A stretch of 64,000 nt of DNA, from NCBI RefSeq assembly GCF_014200605.1, contig NZ_JACHCE010000003.1, forward strand, positions 1 to 64,000, read 5' to 3'. Position 1 is the stretch's first letter. Each line of letters starts with the position of its first letter. This DNA comes from Pedobacter cryoconitis (lineage in GTDB: Bacteria; Bacteroidota; Bacteroidia; Sphingobacteriales; Sphingobacteriaceae). Shown here one piece after another: positions 19,667-29,174 of the stretch. Below the pieces are notes generated by a model. That model made no database searches, was not told the DNA's origin, and worked only from the letters and a program-made list of their open reading frames with translations. A program made the translations under genes and the position numbers.

Positions 19667-21415
19667 ATGCCGATGAAAAGGAATATTCTGTTATTATGCT
19701 TCTTGATTTCAGGCTGTGCCTTATTTGCGCAGAAAAAACAGTTGACCTATTGTAATCCGCTAAACCTGGATTATGGCTATACCCCTATTCCTGATTTTAC
19801 TAAGCAGGGAAAACATCGCGCAACAGCAGACCCTGTCATTGTAAACTATAAAGGAGATTATTTTTTGTTCTCTACAAACCAGATGGGTTACTGGTGGAGT
19901 GCTGATTTATACAACTGGAATTTTGTATCCCGTTCATTCCTCCGTCCGGAGCATAAGGTCTATGATGATTTATGTGCCCCATCGGTATGGATACAGGGTG
20001 ATACGATGCTGGTTTTTGGTTCTACCTATTCAAAGAATTTCCCGGTATGGATGAGTACAGATCCCAAAAAGGATTCGTGGAAAGAAGTAGTACATGAATT
20101 TGAAATTGGTGGATGGGACCCTGCTCATTTTGTAGATGAGGATGGAAAATTATATATGTACAACGGCAGCAGTAATCAATACCCCTTATATGGTGTGGAG
20201 CTGAACCGAAAAACTTTTGCCCCTATCGGAACAAGAAAAGAACTGTTACTGCTTAATGACCAGAGATACGGATGGCAGCGTTTCGGTGAAAACCTGGACA
20301 ATACTTTTCTTGATCCTTTTATTGAAGGCGCATGGATGACTAAATATCATGGTAAATATTATTTACAGTATGGTGGGCCGGCAACAGAATTTAGTGGTTA
20401 TGCCGATGGTGTAGCTATTTCAAAGAGTCCGCTTGGCCCGTTTGAGCATCAGTCCTTACCGCTTTCTTATAAACCCGGAGGTTTTGCAAGAGGTGCTGGT
20501 CATGGAGCTACTTTTCAGGACAGGTGGAAAAATTACTGGCATGTTTCGACAATGGTCGTTTCTGTGAAGAATAATTTTGAACGCCGGCTGGGTATCTGGC
20601 CTGCTGGATTTGATAAAGACGACGTGATGTATATGGACGCCGCCTTTGGTGATTATCCGCATTACCTGCCAACAAAAGCTACTGATCATTTAAAGTCCGG
20701 TTTTACAGGCTGGATGCTGCTGAATTATAATAAACCGGTTACTGTTTCTTCTACACTGGGTGGCTATACTGCAAATAATGCAGTAGACGAAAATATCAAA
20801 ACCTACTGGAGTGCGCAAAGTGCTAAAAAAGGGGAATGGATACAGTCTGATTTAGGGAACTTATCTGAGGTAAATGCAGTACAGATTAATTATGCAGACC
20901 AGGATGCTGAATTTTCAGGAAAACAAAAAGGTGTTTATCACCAATATAAACTCTCCTATTCTGCAGATGGTAAAAACTGGAAGATACTGGCCGATAAAAG
21001 TGCCAGCCAAACAGATGTCCCTCATGATTATATAGAACTGGATAAACCTGTTTCTGCCCGCTTTATCAGATTGGAAAATATCCATATGCCAACCGGAAAA
21101 TTTGCCATTAGCGGGTTAAGGGTATTTGGTCATGGTAACGGTCAGCAGCCAGCAGCAGTGAAAGATTTCACTGTGCTGAGAACAGAAAAAGACAAAAGAA
21201 ATTCCTGGATCAGGTGGGATACTGTAGATGGTGCCTATGGGTATAATATTTATTTAGGCACTGCGCCTGATAAATTATACAATAGCATCATGGTTTACCA
21301 GGCCAATGAATATTGGTATAAGGGAATGGATAAAGAAAAGCCTTATTATTTCTGCATAGAAGCCATCAATGAAAATGGAGTCTCTGAAAGATCAAAAGTA
21401 ATCAGGGTTAATTAA
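19667..21415 (+). CDS. GH43-family five-bladed propeller hydrolase with F5/8-type and FN3-like domains
   Basis: A secreted GH43-like enzyme whose family acts mainly on arabinosides, xylosides and galactosides. The propeller (about residues 25-330) keeps the three acid positions: Asp in HRATADPV, Asp in GGWDPAHFVD, and Glu in DPFIEGAW. A discoidin (F5/8 type C) carbohydrate-binding domain occupies about 350-490 and an FN3-like domain the last 85 residues. The signal peptide includes FLISGCALFAQ, which could be a lipobox (ISGC) or a Sec site. It begins one base after the GH144 stop; ATG 19673 is an alternative start. A GH43 in a beta-1,2-glucan locus is unexpected and may remove side chains. 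Confidence 0.83.
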   Translation: MPMKRNILLLCFLISGCALFAQKKQLTYCNPLNLDYGYTPIPDFTKQGKHRATADPVIVNYKGDYFLFSTNQMGYWWSADLYNWNFVSRSFLRPEHKVYDDLCAPSVWIQGDTMLVFGSTYSKNFPVWMSTDPKKDSWKEVVHEFEIGGWDPAHFVDEDGKLYMYNGSSNQYPLYGVELNRKTFAPIGTRKELLLLNDQRYGWQRFGENLDNTFLDPFIEGAWMTKYHGKYYLQYGGPATEFSGYADGVAISKSPLGPFEHQSLPLSYKPGGFARGAGHGATFQDRWKNYWHVSTMVVSVKNNFERRLGIWPAGFDKDDVMYMDAAFGDYPHYLPTKATDHLKSGFTGWMLLNYNKPVTVSSTLGGYTANNAVDENIKTYWSAQSAKKGEWIQSDLGNLSEVNAVQINYADQDAEFSGKQKGVYHQYKLSYSADGKNWKILADKSASQTDVPHDYIELDKPVSARFIRLENIHMPTGKFAISGLRVFGHGNGQQPAAVKDFTVLRTEKDKRNSWIRWDTVDGAYGYNIYLGTAPDKLYNSIMVYQANEYWYKGMDKEKPYYFCIEAINENGVSERSKVIRVN

Positions 21416-21486
21416 AAGAAAACGCAATACACAAATGAAAACCTGGCAATGCCAGCTCGAATACCATTAAACAAAAATATACACTC

Positions 21487-23784
21487 ATGAAAAAAACGAC
21501 TTCCTTATTTTTCCTGGCGGCTATTTTCAGTGCAAACACTCTAGTTGCACAACAGAAAAAAGCTGCAAGCGCGACTGACCAGAAGATGAACACCTTCATC
21601 AACAATCTAATGTCTAAAATGACAGTGGATGAGAAAATCGGACAATTGAACCTTCCGGCGGTAGGTTTTGATGTAACGGGTCCTATTTTAAGTCAGGGAG
21701 TAGATGAAAAGATTGAAAAGGGCCTGGTAGGAGGTGTTTTCAATACATTCACTCCGCAGGCTGTACTTAAATTACAAAAGCTTGCAATGACCAAATCACG
21801 TTTAAAGATCCCTTTGTTATTCGGATATGACGTTGTTCATGGTCACAAAACTATATTCCCTATTCCTTTAGGCTTAAGTGCAAGCTGGGATATGGATTTA
21901 ATTGAAAAAAGTGCACGTATTGCTGCAAGAGAGGCAAGTGCTGACGGTTTAAACTGGACCTTCTCTCCTATGGTGGATATTGCAAGAGATCCAAGATGGG
22001 GAAGAATATCTGAAGGTTCTGGTGAAGATCCTTATTTGGGTTCATTAATCGGTGCTGCTATGGTTAGAGGATACCAGACCAACAGCCTTTCTAATAAAGA
22101 TGCGATTATGGCTTCTGTAAAACATTTTGCTTTATATGGCGCTGCCGAAGGTGGAAGAGATTACAATACCACAGATATGAGTCTGATCAGAATGTATAAT
22201 GAATATTTACCTCCTTATAAAGCAGCTATTGATGCAGGTGCTGAAACTGTAATGGTATCTTTCAATGATATTAACGGAACACCGGCTACTGCTAATAAAT
22301 GGTTATTAACAGATTTATTGCGTAAAGACTGGGGTTTCAAAGGTTTTGTAGTTAGTGATTATACTGGTGTAAGTGAACTTATTGCTCATGGTCTGGGTGA
22401 TCTGCAAACGGTGAGTGCAAAAGCACTGGATGCCGGAACTGACATGGATATGGTAAGTGAAGGTTTCCTTTCTACTTTAAAACAATCATTGAAAGAGAAA
22501 AAAATCACTCAGGAAGTGATTGATATCGCTTGCCGCAGAATTCTTGAGTCAAAATACAAACTTGGTTTATTTGAAGACCCATATAAGTATGTGAATGAAG
22601 AACGTGCAAAAACAGAAATCCTGTCGGCACAAAACAGACTGGATGCAAAAAACATTGCAGCTGCTTCGATGGTGCTATTGAAAAACAACAATCAATTACT
22701 TCCATTAAAGAAAAATGCGAAGATCGCTTTAATTGGTCCGCTGGCGGATAATAAACGTGATATGATTGGTAACTGGAGTGCAGCAGGTGACTGGAAAAAA
22801 GCGATCAGCGTAATTGAAGGATTAAAAAATGTCGCTCCTGATATGAACATCACTTATGCTAAAGGTGCTAATTTAGTTGATGATGCAGCTATATTAAAAC
22901 AAATTAACGCGAATGGTGCTGATATTACAGCTGATGCAAAATCACCAAAACAATTAATTGATGAAGCAGTAGCTGCAGCAAAGAAATCTGATATTGCTGT
23001 TGTCGTACTCGGTGAAAGTGCAATTATGGGTGGTGAGGCAACAAGCCGTACCAACCTTGATTTATTGCCTAATCAGAAAGATTTATTAAAAGCTTTGTCA
23101 GCTACTGGTAAACCGATTGTCTTAGTGTTAATGAACAGCCGTCCATTAACACTGGAATGGGAAGATGCCAATGTTCCTGCTATTTTAGAAACATGGTTCA
23201 GTGGTACTGAAGCAGGAAATGCAATTGCTGATGTATTGGTAGGTAATTATAACCCTTCAGGTAAACTGACTGCTACTTTCCCAAGAAATGTAGGTCAGAT
23301 CCCTCTTTATTACAATCATAAAAGCACTGGTCGTCCATATGATGGTGTTTCAAACGAGAAATTTAAATCACGTTATATCGATAGCTCGAATGATCCTTTA
23401 TACCCATTTGGTTTCGGTCTGAGCTATACAAATTTCACTTTCTCACCGGTTAAATTAGATAAATCAACTCTAAAAAGCGGTCAGACTATCAAAGCAACTG
23501 TAGAGGTTAAAAATACCGGAAACTTTGACGGACATGAAATAGTTCAATTATACATCCAGGATATTTATGGTTCTGTGACACGCCCGGTTAAAGAGCTAAA
23601 AGGTTTTCAAAAAATCTTCCTGAAAAAAGGTGAATCTAAAGAAGTTACATTTACTATCGATGCAGAAATGCTTAAGTTTTATAACACAGATTTAAAATTT
23701 GCAGCTGAATCTGGTGACTTTAATGTATTTATTGGTTCAAATTCAAGAGATGTTTCGACAGCTAAATTCGGTTTTACGCTTTAA
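21487..23784 (+). CDS. bglX: GH3 beta-glucosidase, periplasmic
   Basis: A BglX-type exo-beta-glucosidase of 765 residues. The signal peptide ends near NTLVAQQ. The N-terminal TIM barrel carries nucleophile Asp291 in VVSDYTG and the substrate motif KHFALYGAAEGGRDYN. The alpha/beta sandwich follows at about 400-620, then the FN3-like C-terminus (YPFGFGLSYTNF, VKNTGNFDGHEIVQLYI). With GH144 it would complete the pathway: endo-cleavage gives sophoro-oligosaccharides, and GH3 releases glucose. Some Bacteroidota GH3 enzymes paired with GH144 are beta-1,2-glucosidases. A terminator follows directly. Confidence 0.88.
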   Translation: MKKTTSLFFLAAIFSANTLVAQQKKAASATDQKMNTFINNLMSKMTVDEKIGQLNLPAVGFDVTGPILSQGVDEKIEKGLVGGVFNTFTPQAVLKLQKLAMTKSRLKIPLLFGYDVVHGHKTIFPIPLGLSASWDMDLIEKSARIAAREASADGLNWTFSPMVDIARDPRWGRISEGSGEDPYLGSLIGAAMVRGYQTNSLSNKDAIMASVKHFALYGAAEGGRDYNTTDMSLIRMYNEYLPPYKAAIDAGAETVMVSFNDINGTPATANKWLLTDLLRKDWGFKGFVVSDYTGVSELIAHGLGDLQTVSAKALDAGTDMDMVSEGFLSTLKQSLKEKKITQEVIDIACRRILESKYKLGLFEDPYKYVNEERAKTEILSAQNRLDAKNIAAASMVLLKNNNQLLPLKKNAKIALIGPLADNKRDMIGNWSAAGDWKKAISVIEGLKNVAPDMNITYAKGANLVDDAAILKQINANGADITADAKSPKQLIDEAVAAAKKSDIAVVVLGESAIMGGEATSRTNLDLLPNQKDLLKALSATGKPIVLVLMNSRPLTLEWEDANVPAILETWFSGTEAGNAIADVLVGNYNPSGKLTATFPRNVGQIPLYYNHKSTGRPYDGVSNEKFKSRYIDSSNDPLYPFGFGLSYTNFTFSPVKLDKSTLKSGQTIKATVEVKNTGNFDGHEIVQLYIQDIYGSVTRPVKELKGFQKIFLKKGESKEVTFTIDAEMLKFYNTDLKFAAESGDFNVFIGSNSRDVSTAKFGFTL

Positions 23785-23796
23785 TCAAATCATTTT

Positions 23797-23831
23797 AAAA
23801 AGCCCCTCAGTAATTAACTGATGGGCTTTTT
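23797..23831 (+). terminator. Terminator of PUL 2
   Basis: AAAAAGCCCCTCAGT pairs with ACTGATGGGCTTTTT (one mismatch) around AATTA, ending in five T. It starts 13 bases after the GH3 stop. Confidence 0.85.
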
Positions 23832-23928
23832 CTGTTTAATCAGGAAAATATTTAAAAAATATTCAGCCCCGTTTTGACCAATTTCAGAAGCTTAATGTCG
23901 ACCTGTGAAAAATAAATTTCTTTAACTG

Positions 23929-23959
23929 TTGCATTTAAACTTTCCTTTCTTTAGTTTAG
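23929..23959 (+). promoter_or_regulatory. Candidate promoter of PUL 3
   Basis: TTG (23929-23931), 20 bases, then TAGTTTAG (23952-23959), one base off the TAnnTTTG box. Transcription would start near 23965, at the edge of the first dyad, giving a leader of about 125 bases. Confidence 0.4.
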
Positions 23960-23964
23960 ATATA

Positions 23965-24004
23965 GTGTACGAACTACACATATACCATTGTGTATCAGTT
24001 ACAC
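23965..24004 (+). promoter_or_regulatory. Paired GTGTA-N5-TACAC operator-like dyads
   Basis: GTGTA-CGAAC-TACAC (23965-23979) and GTGTA-TCAGT-TACAC (23990-24004) have identical arms and spacing but different centres. They lie 25 bp apart, just downstream of the predicted transcription start of PUL 3. Conserved arms with unconserved centres suit a dimeric repressor. Tandem RNA hairpins are the alternative. Confidence 0.5.
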
Positions 24005-24091
24005 CCGCTTATTTTATTCACCTTTAAAATTAAATATATAGAAAAACAGCTTTATAACTAATCATCCCTTCACCTAAACCAAATATAACTT

Positions 24092-27000
24092 ATGCAACGA
24101 ATTTTACCACTTTTCAAGAGGGTCCTCCTTCTCTTGTGCCTGGGCTTGTCATTTGCTTTCACAGCAATGGCTCAAAGCAAAATTACCGGAAAGGTCATCG
24201 CCAGCGATGATAAACTACCCGTTATAGGCGCTTCAATCAAAATCAAAAATGCCCCCGGTGGCACAACCACAGATGCCAATGGTGCATTTGCACTAAATGT
24301 AAAACCATCAGATGTATTAATTGTATCCTTTGTTGGCTATGGAACAAAAGAAGTTCCGGTTGGCAGACAAAGCAATGTGACGATTGTCTTGCTCGCTGAC
24401 AACAACAATCTGACAGAAGTCATTGTAACAGGTTACTCTTCACAGCGTAAAAAGGATTTAACTGGTTCTGTAGCAGTAGTTAATATGGGCCTGTTAAAAG
24501 CTCAGCCTGCTGCAAGTGCTGTTGAAGCTTTACAAGGTAAAGCGACCGGTGTACAGATCATCAATGACGGGGCACCAGGTTCAACACCACAGATCAGAAT
24601 CCGTGGTATCAGTACAATTAACAATAATGAACCACTTTATGTGATTGACGGAGTACCATTTGAAGGTAAGTTATCATGGCTTAACCAGAATGATATCGAA
24701 AGTCTTCAGGTACTGAAAGATGCATCTTCTGCTTCCATTTATGGATCAAGAGCGAATAATGGGGTTGTGATCATCACGACTAAAAAAGGGGTAGCCGGAA
24801 CGCCAAAAATTACGCTTGATTCTTATTATGGTACTCAGGTCCCAAGAAAAAGCACTTTTCCAAAAATGATGAATCCGCAGCAATATGCGCAATATGTATT
24901 TGATGGCTATACCAATGCCGGAAAAACTATTGCAGCAGGAACAAACTATGGATCAGGTTCAGTACCTACATTACCAGACTATCTTGTTGCAGGTTCAAAA
25001 ACAGGTCAGGAAATTACTCCTGCTGATGCAGATCCGTCTAAATACAATTACAGCCGTGACCCTGCTACATTTTATCAGATTACCAGAGCGAATAAACAGG
25101 GAACTAACTGGTTTGACGAAATTACAGATGTTGCTCCGGTTCAAAACTATCAGTTAAGTGCCACTGGTGGTGGAGAAAATGCCACTTATACTTTTTCGGG
25201 TGGTTATCTGGATCAAAAAGGAACAATCAAATACACAGGCTTTAAACGCTATAACTTCAGATCAAACACTAATATTTCTGCCTTTAATAAAAAGGTACGT
25301 TTTGGTGAAAATGCGCAGTATAGTTATTCTGAAGGCTATGGTCTGGGTGTAAATCCAAATACGTCAGGAGATTATCAGGATCAGGGAAGTGCAATCAGCT
25401 GGGCATATCGTATACCAACAATTATTCCGGTTTATGATATTAACGGAAATTTTGCAGGAAGCCGCGGCAGCCAGTTAGGTAATGCTGAAAATCCATTAGC
25501 TTTCCTTTACCGTGCAAAAGACAACAAAAACAAAAGTAACTTCTTCTTCGGAAATGTATATGCTGAAGGTGATATCTTACCGGGACTTGTTTTGAAGACT
25601 AATTTCGGTCTGCGCTATGAGAACTTTAACGGTTTAACGATGCGTTATCCAAACCTTGAATTCTCGGAGGGCAACAACTCTAATAATCTAAATGAGTACA
25701 TGGGTTATACGACAGAGTGGACCTGGTCAAATACATTGAACTATAGTAAAGTATTCAATGAGAAGCACAGACTAAATGTATTAGTAGGTACAGAGGCTAT
25801 CAGATCTAAATCGCGCCAGTTAAATGCAGGTAGAAATGATTTCTTCCTTTTAGGAAATCAGGATTATTATTATCTGAACACTGGTTCTTCAAATTTCAGT
25901 AACTCTAGTTACGGTGCAATCGGATCACTTTTCTCTTTATTTGGTAAAGTTGATTATTCTTATAATGACCGTTACTTATTGAGTGCTACCCTTCGTCGTG
26001 ATGGTTCTTCTAACTTTGGACCGGCCAACAAGTATGGTTATTTCCCGGCAGCGAGTGCAGCATGGAGAATTTCTGAAGAGGACTTCCTGAAAAGTGTTAA
26101 ATGGATCTCTGACTTCAAATTCCGTGTAGGTTATGGAGAAACAGGTAATCAAAGAATACCTTCTAACCAGTATCTTAACAGATTCCAGAGTTCTATTTCT
26201 AATGCAGGCTATGCAACAGGCGGAGGAAATAGCTTAACTACTGGTGTTTGGCAAAATGCTTATCAAAACCCGGACATCAAATGGGAATCTGTAAAATCTC
26301 TTAACGTAGGTATTGACTTTACCTTATTTGATGGTGCATTTGATGGATCGGCAGACTGGTATAATAAAAAAACCACCGATATGCTTTATAACTTACCACA
26401 GCCTTCGAGTGTAGTAGGAATGGGAAGTTCACCTTATGTAAATATTGGTGATATGAGCAATAAGGGTATTGAGTTTAACGTGGCTTATCACTATGGAAAA
26501 AAATCAGACAGTCCTTTTAAATTTGATATCGGACTGAATTTCTCTAAAAACGTCAATAAAATTGTGAAGCTTGCTCCAGGTATTTTCAACCAGGTTTATG
26601 GCAATTACAGAAGTTTACAAACCAGTGTATTGCAGGAAGGTGCTCCTTTTGGTTCATTCTATGGTTACCAGACAGCTGGAATTTATCAAAGTGCGGCAGA
26701 TATTGCTAACAATCCATCTTATGTTGGAGCGAGGGTTGGTGGTTTACGTTATGCTGATATCAACGGCGATGGTGTAATTGATGCTAAAGATCGTACGATT
26801 ATTGGAAATCCGAATCCTGACTTCTCTTACGGTATCAATTTAAATGCTTCTTATAAAAACTGGGATATTGCAACCTTCTTTTATGGGGTTCAGGGCAATG
26901 ATCTTTTTGAAGCCACTCGTTACTTCACAGATTTCCCATCATTTGACGGTGCAAAAAGTACAAGATTGTTAAATGCATGGAGCCCAACGAACACTTCAAG

Positions 27001-27361
27001 TCAGATTCCTTCTTCTTATGTAGGTGCATCAGATCTGGAATATGCTTCTTCAAGCTATTATGTACAAAAAGGCAGCTTCTTCAGGATGAAGAATATCCAG
27101 ATCGGTTATTCAATTCCAACAGCTAAAGCATTCGGACCAAAATCAGGCATCAGCAGATTAAGAGTTTATGTCAGTGCAACCAACCTTTTCACAATTACAA
27201 AGTATACTGGTCTTGATCCGGAAGTTAGTCAGACAAGAGATGCTTCTGCTGCTGTTGGAAATGCGGGGGCACCAGCTGATACTTTCTCAGCACTTGGCGT
27301 TGACAAGGGAATTTACCCTTCACCGCGTCAGTTCCTTATTGGTATAAATGTTGGATTTTAA
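24092..27361 (+). CDS. SusC-family TonB-dependent transporter (PUL 3)
   Basis: Outer-membrane importer of 1089 residues. The signal peptide is MQRILPLFKRVLLLL onwards, ending near AMAQ. A carboxypeptidase-like regulatory domain (about residues 30-110, with LPVIGASIKIKNAPGGTTTD), a TonB box (LTEVIVTGYSSQRKKD) and plug (about 115-235) precede the barrel. No STN domain is present. The SusD gene follows after 15 bases. PUL 3 contains no enzyme before its terminator, so the imported ligand is unknown. It may serve substrates cleaved by PUL 2 enzymes or by enzymes elsewhere. Confidence 0.93.
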   Translation: MQRILPLFKRVLLLLCLGLSFAFTAMAQSKITGKVIASDDKLPVIGASIKIKNAPGGTTTDANGAFALNVKPSDVLIVSFVGYGTKEVPVGRQSNVTIVLLADNNNLTEVIVTGYSSQRKKDLTGSVAVVNMGLLKAQPAASAVEALQGKATGVQIINDGAPGSTPQIRIRGISTINNNEPLYVIDGVPFEGKLSWLNQNDIESLQVLKDASSASIYGSRANNGVVIITTKKGVAGTPKITLDSYYGTQVPRKSTFPKMMNPQQYAQYVFDGYTNAGKTIAAGTNYGSGSVPTLPDYLVAGSKTGQEITPADADPSKYNYSRDPATFYQITRANKQGTNWFDEITDVAPVQNYQLSATGGGENATYTFSGGYLDQKGTIKYTGFKRYNFRSNTNISAFNKKVRFGENAQYSYSEGYGLGVNPNTSGDYQDQGSAISWAYRIPTIIPVYDINGNFAGSRGSQLGNAENPLAFLYRAKDNKNKSNFFFGNVYAEGDILPGLVLKTNFGLRYENFNGLTMRYPNLEFSEGNNSNNLNEYMGYTTEWTWSNTLNYSKVFNEKHRLNVLVGTEAIRSKSRQLNAGRNDFFLLGNQDYYYLNTGSSNFSNSSYGAIGSLFSLFGKVDYSYNDRYLLSATLRRDGSSNFGPANKYGYFPAASAAWRISEEDFLKSVKWISDFKFRVGYGETGNQRIPSNQYLNRFQSSISNAGYATGGGNSLTTGVWQNAYQNPDIKWESVKSLNVGIDFTLFDGAFDGSADWYNKKTTDMLYNLPQPSSVVGMGSSPYVNIGDMSNKGIEFNVAYHYGKKSDSPFKFDIGLNFSKNVNKIVKLAPGIFNQVYGNYRSLQTSVLQEGAPFGSFYGYQTAGIYQSAADIANNPSYVGARVGGLRYADINGDGVIDAKDRTIIGNPNPDFSYGINLNASYKNWDIATFFYGVQGNDLFEATRYFTDFPSFDGAKSTRLLNAWSPTNTSSQIPSSYVGASDLEYASSSYYVQKGSFFRMKNIQIGYSIPTAKAFGPKSGISRLRVYVSATNLFTITKYTGLDPEVSQTRDASAAVGNAGAPADTFSALGVDKGIYPSPRQFLIGINVGF

Positions 27362-27376
27362 TTAAAAGATACAAAG

Positions 27377-29089
27377 ATGAAACACTTAAAATATATTTTC
27401 TTATCCTTCATGATTTGCAGTACGTTATCCTGCAAGAAGAATTTTCTGACGGTTCAGCCGCAAGGGGAACTTTCGGAATCGCAATTGACTACACAGGATG
27501 GTGTTGAAGGTTTACTGGTAGGTGCCTATGGATTACTCAATGGTAATGTAAGCGGCACATGGGGCAATTACGGTGCTGCTCCCAGCCAGTGGTTGTTTGG
27601 TGAGGTTGCTTCTGACAATGCCCATAAAGGTAGTAGCAATGGTGATCAGCCAAACATGAACGCTATAGAAAGACATGCTCCAACGAGTACAAATGATAAT
27701 TTATCAAATTTATGGGACAGATGTTTTGAAGGTATTCAGCGCTGTAACAACACCCTTAAAATTTTAGCTTCACTGCAATCTGGTGGTGGTGGTACTAAAT
27801 TTGATGATGCACGTGCGAAAGAAATTCAGGGCGAAGCTAAAGTACTTCGTGCCCATTATTATTTCTTTTTAGTTAGGGTGTTTAAAGTTGTTCCTTATGT
27901 TACTGAGGCTACCAATGGAGCTATCGTACCAAACGATAAGGATATTTATCCTAACATTATCGAAGATTTGCAGGCAGCAGTAGCAAACCTGAATACTACC
28001 AAACCAAAAGGTCAGAAGGCGCGTATGGATAAATATGCTGCACAGGCTTATCTTGGAAAAGTATTATTATATCAGAAAAAATATGCTGAGGCCTATGCAC
28101 AGTTTAACGCTATTATTACTGCAAAACCAAGTCTTGTAAATTTACCTTATACGGATAACTTCGATATCACTAAAGAAGATGGTCCGGAAGCGATTGTTGC
28201 TGTTCAGAATTCTGTAGGAACAGATGGTACAGGTGGCGATAACGGAAACGTGGGAGATATGTTAAACTTCCCTTCTGGAACTGCGCCAATCAACTGCTGT
28301 GGTTTCTTCCAGCCAACAATTGACCTGGCTAACTCGTTCAAAGTTGATGCTGCTGGTTTACCATTATTAGATGGAAGTTACCGGAACAATCCATATACTT
28401 CTGATTTAGGATTAACGGTAGATCAAAAGAATGCCTATAAAGTGAATACCGCTTTAGCTTTAGATCCAAGGATTGAATCTACTCTAGGCCGAAGAGGTGT
28501 TCCTTATCGTGACTGGGGAATCATGCCTGGTGATGCCTGGATTCGTGATGCGAGTAATGGCGGACCATTCCTTCCGATTAAAAACACAATTGAAGTTGCT
28601 CAGTTTACCAGCGGATTAGCTCCTGGAAGTCCGAATGTAACCGGATTAAATATTAACCTGATCCGTCTGGCAGATATCTATCTGATGGCTGCTGAATGTG
28701 CTGTAGAAACAGGTGATCTTGGAACAGCAATGACACTGGTAAATGCGGTGAGACAACGTGCAGCGAAAATCACTCCACAAACGATCAATGGAGCACCTGC
28801 AGCAGCTTATAAAGTAGGTCTTTATACTTCTTTCCCAAGTACTGATTACGCCAGAACTGCTGTTCGTTTTGAGCGTAGGTTAGAGCTGGCACTGGAAGGT
28901 CACAGGTTCTTTGACCTTGTACGCTGGGGTATTGCGAAAACAACTCTGGAAAGCTACTTTACCTTTGAGGGGGGGTACTTCGATTACCTTAAGGGTATCA
29001 GTCTGAAACCACGTGATGAGTATTGGCCATTGCCACAGGATCAGATTGACAGAAGTCAGGGTAAATTAGTACAAAGCCCTGGTTACTAA
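27377..29089 (+). CDS. SusD/RagB surface glycan-binding lipoprotein (PUL 3)
   Basis: Lipoprotein partner of the PUL 3 SusC. Lipobox Cys19 (ICSTLSCKKNFLTVQPQGE) is followed by the standard SusD fold with EIQGEAKVLRAHYYFFLVRVF. The RagB C-terminus includes LIRLADIYLMAAECAVETG, VRFERRLELALEGHRFFDLVRWG and the terminal YWPLPQDQIDRSQGKLVQSPGY-type ending. At 570 residues it is longer than the other two SusD proteins in the window. It lies 15 bases after its SusC and ends 44 bases before a terminator. Confidence 0.94.
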   Translation: MKHLKYIFLSFMICSTLSCKKNFLTVQPQGELSESQLTTQDGVEGLLVGAYGLLNGNVSGTWGNYGAAPSQWLFGEVASDNAHKGSSNGDQPNMNAIERHAPTSTNDNLSNLWDRCFEGIQRCNNTLKILASLQSGGGGTKFDDARAKEIQGEAKVLRAHYYFFLVRVFKVVPYVTEATNGAIVPNDKDIYPNIIEDLQAAVANLNTTKPKGQKARMDKYAAQAYLGKVLLYQKKYAEAYAQFNAIITAKPSLVNLPYTDNFDITKEDGPEAIVAVQNSVGTDGTGGDNGNVGDMLNFPSGTAPINCCGFFQPTIDLANSFKVDAAGLPLLDGSYRNNPYTSDLGLTVDQKNAYKVNTALALDPRIESTLGRRGVPYRDWGIMPGDAWIRDASNGGPFLPIKNTIEVAQFTSGLAPGSPNVTGLNINLIRLADIYLMAAECAVETGDLGTAMTLVNAVRQRAAKITPQTINGAPAAAYKVGLYTSFPSTDYARTAVRFERRLELALEGHRFFDLVRWGIAKTTLESYFTFEGGYFDYLKGISLKPRDEYWPLPQDQIDRSQGKLVQSPGY

Positions 29090-29133
29090 CATTCAAATGA
29101 AATAAATCATCTAAATAAACATTAATTCTCTCT

Positions 29134-29163
29134 AAAACCCGCTTAATTTCGAGCGGGTTTTTT
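29134..29163 (+). terminator. Terminator of PUL 3
   Basis: AAACCCGCT (29135-29143) pairs with AGCGGGTTT (29152-29160) around TAATTTCG and runs into six T. It ends only about 12 bases before the esterase ATG. Confidence 0.85.
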
Positions 29164-29174
29164 AATTTAGTCGC

